A stretch of 64,000 nt of DNA from Alteromonadaceae bacterium 2753L.S.0a.02 (GCA_007827375.1 VISH01000002.1:3311001-3375000); one strand, 5' to 3'; positions 9,263-17,842 are shown, counted from the first letter of the stretch. Made by a program: numbers and translations. The notes: a model not told the origin generated them from the sequence alone.

Positions 9263-10978
9263 TTAGGACTTCTGCATCTGCTGTGTAAAAGTAATTTCAA
9301 TAAATTCTGCGGGTCGTGTGACAGCTACCAGAACAGATACTCTGAGTATTCCCTCAAGTATATCTTCCGGCGTCATGGTTTCTCCGAGACCCACGTAGAC
9401 ACTAAAAGCATCATCGGGACTGGCGCCAGCCAATCCTCCGCGCTTCCAAATACCGGTTAGAAAATTGCGAATCATACTTTTAATGGTGATCCAGGTTTGC
9501 GCATTATTCGCTTCGAAGACATACGCTTTGGTACCCAAGCGTATCGATTCCTCCATCATAATCATTGTGCGTCGTACGCTGATGTATCGCCAATCCAAAC
9601 TGTTGCCGTCTAAAGTACGGGCTCCCCACACCAAGGTTCCTTCACCAATAAAACTACGAATGGCATTAATTGATTTACCCTGGGTGGTAACGTTTAGATC
9701 TTCCTGGTCGTCGTGAGTAATATTTACTGCAGGTGCAGAAACCGAAGCCAGGCTCACATTGGCGGGCGCTTTCCAAACGCCGCGTGTAGTATCGACCGCA
9801 GTGTAAATGCCAGCCATTGCAGCGGCTGGAGGTAATAGGTTAAGCCTGGCACTAATTGCTTTTAATACCTGAACATACAGAGGACTTACAGCCATCAGCG
9901 TTTTGTTCAACAATGCACGTTCTGATAACACCAACGACTCTATATCTGCGTCAGTTTTGCCTTTCAACTGTTCATCACCACCGTCGCGCAATGCAATTTT
10001 TGCAGCAACGGCATCGGCAAATTCAATAACGTTATCCAATTCCTTTGCCAGATTAGCTCTCTGATCCAAAATCATCTGACCTTCTTTTGATGGTTTGGGC
10101 TCGCCCGCCGGTGAACCGTCATCACCTGCCTCAGGAGTTTCCATGGGAACATCATCGGTTACTGCAACTTTCAGTTCTGTTTTTAACAGTTCAACCAGAG
10201 CTGCCTTACCCGCTTTATTTAAATAATTGAATGTTATTTCGGAATCAGGAATAATCGTCGTCTGCACCCAAGGGTAGTAAGCCGTCGCAAAATCCAGATA
10301 GTTAATACCAAGGGAATCGCGGAAAGCTGCAATACAATCGCCATCCGGATCCTGACGATCTTTGTAGCCATCGAACACGTCGAGAATAGCCACGCGATTA
10401 CGCATTTTATTACCACAGTGTAGTAATGCCGCTTGCTGTACCGAAGTACAGGTTTTTAAATCGGCCAGCGATGTCACTTCGGGTATTATAACCATTGTAG
10501 GTTCTGGCTCTTTTATTAGCGTTGCAATACCCTTACGAAGCTCGTCTGCTTTAATTTCCCCCTTACCATCACCACTCGCATCGCCATCGTAATCGCCCAC
10601 AGAGACGATATAACAAGCGCCACCGCCATTTTGAAAAAACAAGCGCATAGAGTAGTACAAAATAAAACGTGAATTGTCCTGGGCTAAGCCTTTACCTTTA
10701 CCACGAGTATCGCCACCGAGACGCACTTTAAAATCTGCGTCCTCGATCTTGGCTACGTCGGAAATGGTAAATTTAGGACTGGGCGCGCCACCATAATATT
10801 TTTCATACTCCTTCATGGATGTTATGCGCCAGGGTTTATTGAGTAGTGATTTATCGCCATTTTCCGCTTTTTGGGTATAACCAATAAACGCAGGGACGGC
10901 AGTTGCCACCTCTACGACGGAATTGGGAAAGGCGCTTTTTTCGACGATATAAACGCCTGGGGTCTTCATTGCTGGCAT
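9263..10978 (-). CDS. Contractile tail sheath protein
   Basis: 571-aa sheath protein. The N-terminus 'MKTPGVYIVEKSAFPNSVVE' and the C-terminal handshake domain ('WRYISVRRTMIMMEESI', 'FSVYVGLGETMTPEDILEG', 'VAVTRPAEFIEITF') are diagnostic of phage/eCIS sheaths. The middle holds a variable domain (about residues 280-360, acidic, with 'PEAGDDGSPAGEPKPSKEGQ') that probably faces outward. Only one sheath gene is visible, as in MAC or T6SS-iv loci and unlike the three sheath paralogues of Afp/PVC. AAGGACAG precedes the ATG at 10978. Contraction is expected to drive the tube. Confidence 0.95.
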   Translation of the reverse strand: MPAMKTPGVYIVEKSAFPNSVVEVATAVPAFIGYTQKAENGDKSLLNKPWRITSMKEYEKYYGGAPSPKFTISDVAKIEDADFKVRLGGDTRGKGKGLAQDNSRFILYYSMRLFFQNGGGACYIVSVGDYDGDASGDGKGEIKADELRKGIATLIKEPEPTMVIIPEVTSLADLKTCTSVQQAALLHCGNKMRNRVAILDVFDGYKDRQDPDGDCIAAFRDSLGINYLDFATAYYPWVQTTIIPDSEITFNYLNKAGKAALVELLKTELKVAVTDDVPMETPEAGDDGSPAGEPKPSKEGQMILDQRANLAKELDNVIEFADAVAAKIALRDGGDEQLKGKTDADIESLVLSERALLNKTLMAVSPLYVQVLKAISARLNLLPPAAAMAGIYTAVDTTRGVWKAPANVSLASVSAPAVNITHDDQEDLNVTTQGKSINAIRSFIGEGTLVWGARTLDGNSLDWRYISVRRTMIMMEESIRLGTKAYVFEANNAQTWITIKSMIRNFLTGIWKRGGLAGASPDDAFSVYVGLGETMTPEDILEGILRVSVLVAVTRPAEFIEITFTQQMQKS

Positions 10979-10997
10979 AGCTCTGTCCTTTTAATCT

Positions 10998-11921
10998 CTA
11001 GTTAATAAATGACTCCGCTAAAATAGCAGGGTTGTTTTCCACATCGTATTGCTTGATGAGATTGTCTGGTCTAGGCAATGGCAAACTATCAATCAATATA
11101 TTCTCCCGCCCATGGTAGGTTTCAATTAGCGAGGGATAGCTGGTAAGTTTTTGTTTTAACACGATGGGTCGAGTAGAAGTAAAGGTTTGCACCGGTTTTT
11201 CAGTCTCAAGTTGCTCCACGCCAGACTTAAAGGAAGCACCATCAAAAGTAACGCTGAGTCTTTCACTCGGTGCGAGTTTCCTGAGGTAGTATTTAATGTA
11301 ATAATTTACGGAATTAAAACATAATCTTTTTTTTGGCGGCGCTTCAGAATCTATTAAGTCAACAATAGGTATTGCACATACTATGGTTGATATTTTTCGT
11401 GAATAATTGTAAAGCTCCCATATATGCTGCGACCCTTCAAGCCATTCATCGGCCGGATTCACTGTTGCAAGCGAATTAATTTCAGAGACAGCAGTAATAC
11501 ACCGCAGCGCATCGACAGGAAGGCTTTTGACTGTAAGTTCTGTTTCAGTTTTATTCCAGGTAAATAGTTGTAACGCTGCACACACTACTTCAACTTTTCG
11601 TTGCTCCTCAGCCAAGTCTTCCATGCGTTGATATTGGATGTTCTGCACTAAACCACCCGTAATACGATAGAAAAAATCTCTGTCCTCTGGTTGAAGTATG
11701 AAAATCAGAACATCCTCTGAAAACTGCTCCCGTAACTCGTTATAGCTCCACCGCTCGGGATTCCACATTAGGTAAAAACCACTTGCCTGCGGAATCAAAA
11801 TCCAATCCAAGGCATCCAGTAGTTTTTGGGTACTGCTCAGTACCAGGGGGCTCAAACGGCAGTGCTCCGCACCGTCAAAGTATTCATGTTCAAAATGAAA
11901 TTCCGCCAACGCCCGGTACAT
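10998..11921 (-). CDS. Unrecognised protein between tube terminator and sheath
   Basis: 307 aa, no signal peptide or membrane segment, no motif that I recognise. The first half contains aromatic-rich segments ('HFEHEYFDGAEHCRLSP', 'LMWNPERWSYNELREQF'). The second half contains a predicted beta-rich part ('KRLCFNSVNYYIKYYLRKL', 'RLSVTFDGASFK'). It lies 1 nt after the terminator gene and 19 nt before the sheath, so it is firmly inside the operon. It may be a structural or accessory component, an assembly factor, or less likely a cargo protein. Function not assigned. Confidence 0.7.
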   Translation of the reverse strand: MYRALAEFHFEHEYFDGAEHCRLSPLVLSSTQKLLDALDWILIPQASGFYLMWNPERWSYNELREQFSEDVLIFILQPEDRDFFYRITGGLVQNIQYQRMEDLAEEQRKVEVVCAALQLFTWNKTETELTVKSLPVDALRCITAVSEINSLATVNPADEWLEGSQHIWELYNYSRKISTIVCAIPIVDLIDSEAPPKKRLCFNSVNYYIKYYLRKLAPSERLSVTFDGASFKSGVEQLETEKPVQTFTSTRPIVLKQKLTSYPSLIETYHGRENILIDSLPLPRPDNLIKQYDVENNPAILAESFIN

Positions 11922-11922
11922 A

Positions 11923-12492
11923 CTAGTTACTCAGAGAGGGTTGAGGTGTGGATGCAGGGTGAATCCGCGAAACAACCCCTTCCGTTTGTAGAGTTAACAT
12001 TCGCACTTTGTAAAATACTGAGGGCAGGTATTTACCACCTAATATTCCCCACAAATTACTGACCTCATTCAGATCCGTATTTTCAATATCGAGCACAAGT
12101 TTATCCAAGCCCTTTGGCATATCCGCAACAACCGACCGATCGATAATGGGGCATTCCTGCAAGCACTGAATCGCAAGCGATAAAAAAGATAGCGCTTCGC
12201 TGTATCTGGCAGGATGAAAGTTTGCTGCAATATAGATATACAGATTCAGATGAAGCGGTTCACGATGCCGTACACTACCACTTTGCACCGTTTTATAATG
12301 CTGCGCTTTAGTGAGCGTATCTTTGGAAATATTGGCAACAAAGAGCAAAACTTTATCGTTGGCTTCTACCGGCATAACACCATCTGGCGAAACAGGCGAG
12401 GCTACTTCCACAATCGACTCATCAAGATCCACACGCTTGTGTATAAAATCGTTAAGTCTTGCGGCTATAAGTATTAATGCTTTATCCAACAT
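11923..12492 (-). CDS. Tube terminator/cap protein (Afp16/Pvc16-like, DUF4255)
   Basis: 189 aa. The N-terminal pattern 'ALILIAARLNDFIHKRVDLD', 'KVLLFVANISKDTLTKA' and 'LHLNLYIYIAANFHPARYSEALSFLSLAIQ' fits the Pvc16_N/DUF4255 family, which caps the distal tube and sets particle length. It is the first gene of the minus-strand operon and is followed by the unknown 307-aa gene at 1 nt spacing. GGAG lies directly against the ATG at 12492, an awkward spacing, so initiation may be weak. The C-terminal 25 residues are Ser/Pro rich. Confidence 0.85.
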   Translation of the reverse strand: MLDKALILIAARLNDFIHKRVDLDESIVEVASPVSPDGVMPVEANDKVLLFVANISKDTLTKAQHYKTVQSGSVRHREPLHLNLYIYIAANFHPARYSEALSFLSLAIQCLQECPIIDRSVVADMPKGLDKLVLDIENTDLNEVSNLWGILGGKYLPSVFYKVRMLTLQTEGVVSRIHPASTPQPSLSN

Positions 12493-12753
12493 CTCCGTGC
12501 GCCCAGTGGCTTATCAGGTGTTGGAGGAGGATCTCAGCTTATGTGATCAGTTTGAAATGAAATATAGGCATTTCGCAATAACGGCCTGTTATGAGATTAG
12601 CTAAGGTTAGATTTCATATAATGAAGCACTAAAAATACAAAATATTTTGGGGCCACCTACCAATCGAAAGTCGATAATTTACTGGAGTAGATAGCGCGCT
12701 GAGCGGGGAATTAACGCAGTCTGGAGAAAAACCAATAACGTTTCTGAGCTTCT
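12493..12753. other. Intergenic region upstream of the injection-system operon
   Basis: 261 bp between greB and the first injection gene; both are on the minus strand, so this is the presumed promoter region of the injection operon. It is AT-rich. The only clear symmetry is a perfect 12-bp palindrome CAAAATATTTTG at 12638-12649, and a nearby TTCAT-ATA-ATGAA repeat at 12613-12625. I see no convincing -35/-10 pair and no terminator for an upstream transcript. Confidence 0.5.
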
Positions 12754-13227
12754 TCAGGTTTCGTAACGGATTTCATTAATGAACCAGATTGCTGGGCCAG
12801 AGGGGGTTTGCACCGTTGCTTCATCATCCACTTCTTTTTTTAGCAATGCACGCGCCATGGGAGAATCGATAGAAATGAAATCTTTGCGATCGTATATTTC
12901 GTCGCCACCTACAATACGAAACTGGAGTCTTTCGCCAATTTCATTTTCCACCGTAACCCAGGCGCCGAAAAAGACTTTACCTGCTTGTTGAGGAGAGTAA
13001 TCAATAATTTTGAGAGCTTCGAGACGCTTACGTAAAAAGCGAACCCGGCGATCAATTTCTCTAAGACGTTTTTTGTTGTAGATATAATCAGCATTTTCGC
13101 TACGATCACCCAATGATGCCGCCCAGGAAACTTTTTTGGTGACTTCCGGGCGTTCCGCGCGCCACAGGTAATCCAGTTCCTTCTCTAATTTTTGATAGCC
13201 TTCACGGGTGATGAGATCAGATTTCAC
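12754..13227 (-). CDS. greB: Transcription elongation factor GreB
   Basis: 157-aa Gre factor that binds the RNA polymerase secondary channel and stimulates cleavage of backtracked RNA. Residues 1-75 form the coiled-coil finger, including the conserved 'LGDRSENADYIYNKKRLREI' tip with its acidic D and E. Residues 80-157 form the FKBP-like domain ('FFGAWVTVENEIGE', 'ISIDSPMARALLKKEVDDE'). The 'RRVRFLRKRLEAL' stretch and the pattern 'EKELDYLWRAERPEVT' are GreB- rather than GreA-like. It appears to be a stand-alone gene between the HD-GYP genes and the injection operon, all on the same strand. Confidence 0.96.
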   Translation of the reverse strand: MKSDLITREGYQKLEKELDYLWRAERPEVTKKVSWAASLGDRSENADYIYNKKRLREIDRRVRFLRKRLEALKIIDYSPQQAGKVFFGAWVTVENEIGERLQFRIVGGDEIYDRKDFISIDSPMARALLKKEVDDEATVQTPSGPAIWFINEIRYET

Positions 13228-13274
13228 GGGAAGTACTCAAGGATGACGAGGCAACCATTTTCTGCGAAAAGTCA

Positions 13275-14531
13275 TTATAGATGCAAGAGCAAACCTTTTT
13301 CGAAACATTCTCGCAGGTATATTCCACAATAACCATCACTGTGCACACTTTTAATATGGTAATGGGTACTGAGCTCACCAGTCAGCGTAAGGGATAAATC
13401 AACGGTACGGTTTTTACACGCTTGCTGCTCTTCATCGCGCATAATAAGCACTTTTGGCAAATGGCGACTGCGATCGTTGGTTGCCACAACCAAGCCCACA
13501 CAGCCATTTCGCAGTTCCACCACACTACCCGGCGGATATAAGCCAATCGTCTGGATAAAGGCAAGCACAAGTTTTTCGTCGAATTGTGTCCCGCGACATT
13601 CATACAGAATGCGCAATGCTTCTGTTGTGGGTCTGGCTTTTGCGTACACTCTGTCGCAAGTCATGGCATCGTAGGCATCGACTATTGCGATCATCTTGCT
13701 AAATAAGGAAATTTCCGAATCTTGTAACCCCTGCGGATAGCCCTTACCATCGGGTCGTTCGTGATGACAAAACGCAACATCAATCGCCCCTTCGTACATA
13801 TTGGGACTCGCAGCAAGCAACTTCCTGCCGTGAGCCGAATGGGCTTTCATTACTGCCATTTCTTTATCGCTAAGCTTGCCCGGCTTATTAAGTATTTCAT
13901 CGGGAATACGTATTTTACCGACGTCATGCAACAAGCCACATAAACCAAGATTATTTAACTGCTCTTCAGGTAAACCCAAAGCACGGCCAAAAACCAATGC
14001 CAGAATGCATACGTGCATCGAATGCTCTGCAGTATATCTGTCTTCATCACGCATACGGGTCATCCACGAAAGTGCATCGGGATTGCGGATAACAGATTCG
14101 GCATTTTTACGTACTATTTTGCGAACTTTTTTCTCTTCTACAGACCGACCCAGGCGAATATCATCGAACAAGCTGGAAATAAATTTGTAGGTATCTACTG
14201 TGAGTTTACGGGCAATCGCATGCTCTTCTTCTACCGGTGTTGCTACAGCAAATAATTTTGCTGTACGTCGCCGGGAGGGCTTATTGTCAAGCAACGCACC
14301 CTCTTTCGCAAAAGGCATTTCAGTATTATGAACCCATACATGCTCACAGTACTGGGCGAGCTCCTCGATATCTTTGGCAGACTCAACCTCCAAGCCCTGA
14401 ATTAGAAATGGTGTTTCAAGCCAGTCCCTATCCAATTTGGTAACGTACATACCAACATGGAGATCACGCACGTTAATTTTTTTGTCGAACCGGCTGTGAA
14501 CTCCAATCAGGTTTTCAAATTCATCAGACAT
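13275..14531 (-). CDS. HD-GYP domain protein, predicted c-di-GMP phosphodiesterase (copy 2)
   Basis: 418 aa from ATG 14531, which has AAGGCAG just upstream. A longer frame from 14606 would overlap the neighbouring gene and is not preferred. Residues about 15-120 match DUF3391 ('VRDLHVGMYVTKLDRDWLET'). The HD-GYP domain follows, with intact metal and substrate motifs: 'AEHSMHVCI', 'LLHDVGKIRIP', 'HSAHGRKL', 'CHHERPDGKGYPQG' and 'DAYDAMTCDR'. It is predicted to hydrolyse c-di-GMP in the cytoplasm, influencing motility or attachment. It lies 13 nt after a paralogue, so the two form an operon and probably arose by tandem duplication. Confidence 0.92.
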   Translation of the reverse strand: MSDEFENLIGVHSRFDKKINVRDLHVGMYVTKLDRDWLETPFLIQGLEVESAKDIEELAQYCEHVWVHNTEMPFAKEGALLDNKPSRRRTAKLFAVATPVEEEHAIARKLTVDTYKFISSLFDDIRLGRSVEEKKVRKIVRKNAESVIRNPDALSWMTRMRDEDRYTAEHSMHVCILALVFGRALGLPEEQLNNLGLCGLLHDVGKIRIPDEILNKPGKLSDKEMAVMKAHSAHGRKLLAASPNMYEGAIDVAFCHHERPDGKGYPQGLQDSEISLFSKMIAIVDAYDAMTCDRVYAKARPTTEALRILYECRGTQFDEKLVLAFIQTIGLYPPGSVVELRNGCVGLVVATNDRSRHLPKVLIMRDEEQQACKNRTVDLSLTLTGELSTHYHIKSVHSDGYCGIYLRECFEKGLLLHL

Positions 14532-14544
14532 AAATCTGCCTTTG

Positions 14545-15789
14545 CTAATGCTTGATAATGAGTCCTTTTTTCTGATATTCCCGTAAACGAATATCAAAGC
14601 TGCCATCGCGCCACACTTGCTTGATTAAAAAGCGACGTGGTAGTTCACCGCTTTCGATGTGCGATAAATCTTTTACAACTTCTTTTTCCCGCACGGATTT
14701 CGTTTCATCGAGCAATAAAATAACCTTGGGTAAATGTCTTAACTTTGGATTTGACTCAATGACGATTCCAACATCGCCGCTATACAGTTCTACAATACTG
14801 CCCGCAGGGTACAAGCCAATAGTTTCGATAAATTTTATTGCTAACGCTTCGTCAAACTGCTTCCCTTTTTCGTTGTAAATAATTTTCAAAGCTTCAGTTG
14901 ATGTTTTCGCCGGTGCATAGCACCGGTCGGCAGTCATTGCATCGTAGGCATCGACCAGCGCGACGATACGGGAATAGCGGGAAATTCCGTGGCCAGGCAG
15001 TTTTCTGGGGTATCCTGTGCCATCGATGCGTTCATGGTGACTGTAGGCTACGTCGATCGCGCCATTGAAAATATTGCTGCTTGCTAATAAAAGATTGCGG
15101 CCGTGCACCGTGTGGGCTTTCATCAAACGCATTTCTTTAGGGGTAAGGCTCGCAGGCTTGTCAACGATTTCCTGTGGCACACGCATTTTGCCAACGTCGT
15201 GTAACAGCCCACAAAACCCAAGATTATGGAGCTCCTGCTCGTCCATGCCTAGCTGGCGTCCAAACGCAATCGACATTATGCAAACATTGAGACAATGCTC
15301 CGCGGTGTATTCACGCTCATCACGAATTTTTGACATCCACAACAGCGCATCGGGATGACGAATAACTGATTGCACACAATCGTTCACCATGTCTCGGGCA
15401 CTGCTGCCATCGAGCGCTCCGCCGAGGCGGATATCATCAAGTAAGGATTTGGTAAGGCTGCGCGCCTCCCTGAATGTTTTATAGGTTTTTCGGTGTTCTT
15501 CCTGGATAGATACAGACGGCCCGGCGAAAGCAGTGCCCGCGCGCGCCTGACTTGCGGTACCCACGCCGGAGCTGGGGCCACTCACTTTCGAACTGTAATC
15601 TGTATCCACCCAAACGTATTCGCAGAACTCCGCTACAATTTCGATGTCATCCTGTTCTTCAAGTAGGAAACCTTGCATGATGAAAGGGGTATCTAACCAA
15701 TCTCGGTCGAGTTTGGATACAAACATCCCTACACGCAGTTCTCCCACATGCATTTTTACAGTTTTCGGCATTTGCGACACGGCCTGCAA
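14545..15789 (-). CDS. HD-GYP domain protein, predicted c-di-GMP phosphodiesterase (copy 1)
   Basis: 414 aa with the same plan as its downstream neighbour: DUF3391 at about residues 8-105 ('VGELRVGMFVSKLDRDWLDT'), a Ser/Ala/Gly-rich spacer, then HD-GYP with all signature residues ('AEHCLNVCI', 'LLHDVGKMRVP', 'HTVHGRNLL', 'SHHERIDGTGYPRK', 'DAYDAMTADRCYA'). The catalytic motifs are intact, so activity is expected. First gene of a two-gene minus-strand operon. The spacer between the two domains is the main difference between the paralogues and may alter regulation. Confidence 0.92.
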   Translation of the reverse strand: MQAVSQMPKTVKMHVGELRVGMFVSKLDRDWLDTPFIMQGFLLEEQDDIEIVAEFCEYVWVDTDYSSKVSGPSSGVGTASQARAGTAFAGPSVSIQEEHRKTYKTFREARSLTKSLLDDIRLGGALDGSSARDMVNDCVQSVIRHPDALLWMSKIRDEREYTAEHCLNVCIMSIAFGRQLGMDEQELHNLGFCGLLHDVGKMRVPQEIVDKPASLTPKEMRLMKAHTVHGRNLLLASSNIFNGAIDVAYSHHERIDGTGYPRKLPGHGISRYSRIVALVDAYDAMTADRCYAPAKTSTEALKIIYNEKGKQFDEALAIKFIETIGLYPAGSIVELYSGDVGIVIESNPKLRHLPKVILLLDETKSVREKEVVKDLSHIESGELPRRFLIKQVWRDGSFDIRLREYQKKGLIIKH

Positions 15790-15872
15790 ACGGTTAGACG
15801 GGAATTAAACCAGCAGAGCTAACTGCCCTGCAGGTTTAAGTATAGAAGCACCACCGGGAGGGACAGAAGAAT

Positions 15873-17048
15873 TTACATAACGCTGAGGAGCGCCTGGCAG
15901 AATGGCTGAATATTCGCTTCAGAAAGCCCGGCAAGGTTTATACGGCTGGACTCAACCATGTACACGGCGTGATTTTGAGCAAGATCCTGAACCTGAGACG
16001 CACTCAGCCCAAGGAAAGAAAACATACCTCGCTGATGCTGAATATGATCAAAGCGGCCACCAGCACCGTCACTTCGAAGTTGATCTACCAACCGGGTGCG
16101 CATCTCAAGAATTCGCTCGCGCATGCAGCCCAATTCCGAGAGCCATTGCTCAAACAAAACCTTATTAGCAAGAATATGTGCAACAATGGCTGCACCGTGT
16201 GCTGGCGGCATGGAGTAAATGCCTCGCACAATACTCGCAAAATGCGAATTTGCAATTTGAGGCGCTGCGCTCTTCAGGGCCACAGCGCCCACGCGCTCAC
16301 GGTATAGACCAAAATTTTTCGAACAGGAAACCGCTAGTAGGACTTCCGGCAGATGCTCACAAAGCAGACGTAAGCCGTAGGCATCGCTTGCGACGTCTTC
16401 ACCAAATCCTTGATAGGCCATGTCCACAAAAGGTACAAAGCCCTTGAGTTGTGCCAAATCAGAAATTGCATGCCACTGTTCCCGTGTTAAATCGGCACCA
16501 CTAGGATTGTGGCAGCACGCGTGAAGCAGCACCAAATCGCCTTTTTTAACCTCTACCAGGCCAGCCATCATGGCATCGAATCTTAATTGATGTGTTTCGA
16601 AGTCATAATAAGGGTAGGTTTTAAGTTGAATACCTGCATCGCCCAACAAGGGCATATGATTGCCCCATGTGGGGTCACTCACCCAAATTGTCGCACCCGC
16701 ATAGGCTCGCTTGATAAGCTCCGCAGCAACACGCAGTGCCCCACAGCCACCGGGGGTTTGCACTAACGCCATTTCCGACTTGGCACTGTGATCAGCCCCC
16801 AAAGCCAAATCGATCATCAATGCGTTGAACTGAGAATTACCTACTGGGCCGATATAGGCTTTGGAAGTTTCGCTCGCCAAGAGAAATTCCTCAGCTTGTT
16901 TAACGCTCGACAGCACGGGTGTTTGCAAGTGCTCGTCGCGATAAACGCCAACACCTAAATCAATTTTGTGATCACGGGGGTCACTATTAAATTGCGCGAT
17001 AACCCCAAGAATCGGGTCGGCGGGAATCGGTTTCAGAGATTCGAACAT
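15873..17048 (-). CDS. tyrB: Aromatic/aspartate aminotransferase, class I
   Basis: 391 aa from ATG 17048 ('MFESLKPIPADPILGVI'), the standard start for the AspC/TyrB group; the longer frame to 17171 adds a non-homologous leader that runs into the divergent gene and is rejected. PLP-dependent fold type I motifs: 'TPGGCGALR', 'VSDPTWGNH', 'ACCHNPSGADLT', and 'SCSKNFGLYRERVGAV', where the Lys carries PLP. It transfers amino groups between aromatic amino acids or aspartate and 2-oxoglutarate. It is divergent from an Lrp/AsnC regulator 90 bp away, which probably controls it. TyrB versus AspC cannot be settled by eye. Confidence 0.88.
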   Translation of the reverse strand: MFESLKPIPADPILGVIAQFNSDPRDHKIDLGVGVYRDEHLQTPVLSSVKQAEEFLLASETSKAYIGPVGNSQFNALMIDLALGADHSAKSEMALVQTPGGCGALRVAAELIKRAYAGATIWVSDPTWGNHMPLLGDAGIQLKTYPYYDFETHQLRFDAMMAGLVEVKKGDLVLLHACCHNPSGADLTREQWHAISDLAQLKGFVPFVDMAYQGFGEDVASDAYGLRLLCEHLPEVLLAVSCSKNFGLYRERVGAVALKSAAPQIANSHFASIVRGIYSMPPAHGAAIVAHILANKVLFEQWLSELGCMRERILEMRTRLVDQLRSDGAGGRFDHIQHQRGMFSFLGLSASQVQDLAQNHAVYMVESSRINLAGLSEANIQPFCQALLSVM

Positions 17049-17138
17049 AAGATTGTGTGACTCTGGTTGAGCGTTTAAAGTGAGCGCTTCGATTATTAGA
17101 AAAGCCGCCGATTCTACCCTGCATAAACGGACTACGCC

Positions 17139-17606
17139 ATGGCCAGCGAAGAGCTCGATAATTACGATCACAAAATTTTAAAGCTATTGCAAACCGACGC
17201 CAGCATTTCCATGAATGATTTGGGAGATAAAGTAGGCTTATCGCACACACCTTGTTGGCGTCGCGTGAAGCGCCTAGAGGAGATGGGTTATATTCGAGGT
17301 AATGTGATGTTATTAAATGCCTCGCAACTGAATCTGGGAGTGGCGGTTCATGCCTACATAACCATTAAGAGTCACGACGAAGATTCTCTGGTCGCGTTTG
17401 AAAGTTCAGTGCAGCCTATTCCAGAAATCGTGGAATGTTACTCGATCACTGGTGACAAAGATTACTTGCTACGCGTCGTTGTCGCTAGTGTTGATCATTA
17501 TGAGAAGCTGCTTAAGAGTACGATTGTTCATTTACCAAATGTCGCTTCGGTAAATTCTGTGTTTGCTTTAAAGCAGGTTAAATATACAACGGCTTTACCG
17601 TTGTGA
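17139..17606 (+). CDS. Lrp/AsnC family transcriptional regulator
   Basis: 155 aa. The N-terminal winged helix-turn-helix (about residues 8-55; 'DYDHKILKLLQTDASISMND'-type start, recognition region 'GLSHTPCWRRVKRLEEMGYI') is followed by the RAM ligand/oligomerisation domain (about residues 70-145; 'PEIVECYSITGDKDYLLRVV'). It probably binds the 90-bp intergenic region and regulates the divergent aminotransferase gene in response to an amino acid, by analogy with family members. Oddity: the last eight codons and the stop are part of a 41-nt perfect inverted repeat. Confidence 0.93.
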   Translation: MASEELDNYDHKILKLLQTDASISMNDLGDKVGLSHTPCWRRVKRLEEMGYIRGNVMLLNASQLNLGVAVHAYITIKSHDEDSLVAFESSVQPIPEIVECYSITGDKDYLLRVVVASVDHYEKLLKSTIVHLPNVASVNSVFALKQVKYTTALPL

Positions 17607-17626
17607 GACAACGGTAAAGCCGTTGT
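17586..17626. repeat. Perfect 19-bp inverted repeat spanning the lrp-family stop codon
   Basis: Two 19-nt arms (17586-17604 and 17608-17626) are exact reverse complements, separated by 3 nt; the TGA stop occupies 17604-17606. Each arm is itself a hairpin (ACAACGG, 5-nt loop, CCGTTGT). RNA could therefore fold as one long stem or as two short hairpins. There is no U-tract after it, so it is not a standard intrinsic terminator. A role in mRNA end protection or a mobile palindromic unit are both possible. Confidence 0.9.
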
Positions 17627-17629
17627 GGA

Positions 17630-17842
17630 ACGGCGGCGTAGCCGCCTGCTGGGCACGTTCGCTTTGCTCACTACGGGAACGCCCGCCTCGCGGGCTTCTG
17701 GGGTTTTTGGGCGCTTTGCTTCGCTCGCGTATGAAGACTACGGGAAATGAGCCAACAGTGAGCGATGGCGAATGTCCCACGCGCCCCACCAGCGCGTATT
17801 TACCTGCTTTGCAGGCAAAAAAAAGCCCACCAAAGGTGGGCT
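17630..17842. repeat. GC-rich cluster of short hairpins in intergenic DNA
   Basis: Downstream of the inverted repeat lies a run of compact palindromes: GGCGGC-GTA-GCCGCC (17631-17645), GCCCGC-CTC-GCGGGC, ACGCGC-7 nt-GCGCGT, CCTGC-TTT-GCAGG and AGCCCACC-AAA-GGTGGGCT (17824-17842). Base composition is much more GC-rich than the AT-rich DNA following it. A 75-codon frame (17623-17850) crosses the block but looks like a by-product of the palindromes. No coding signal is convincing. Confidence 0.7.
17815..17842 (-). terminator. Minus-strand intrinsic terminator
   Basis: Read on the minus strand, an 8-bp stem with a 3-nt loop (17824-17842) is followed directly by eight T residues (plus-strand A-run 17817-17824). 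This is the classical terminator form for leftward transcription, for example from dgkA about 380 bp away. Confidence 0.75.

Noticed and set aside
1..12492. Prophage or ordinary type VI secretion system
   Set aside because: There are no capsid, portal, terminase, lysis or integrase genes, and no TssJ/L/M, ClpV or Hcp-type T6SS set. PAAR, gp25 and VgrG-like genes also occur in eCIS loci, and the terminator, LysM and two-tube layout fit those better.
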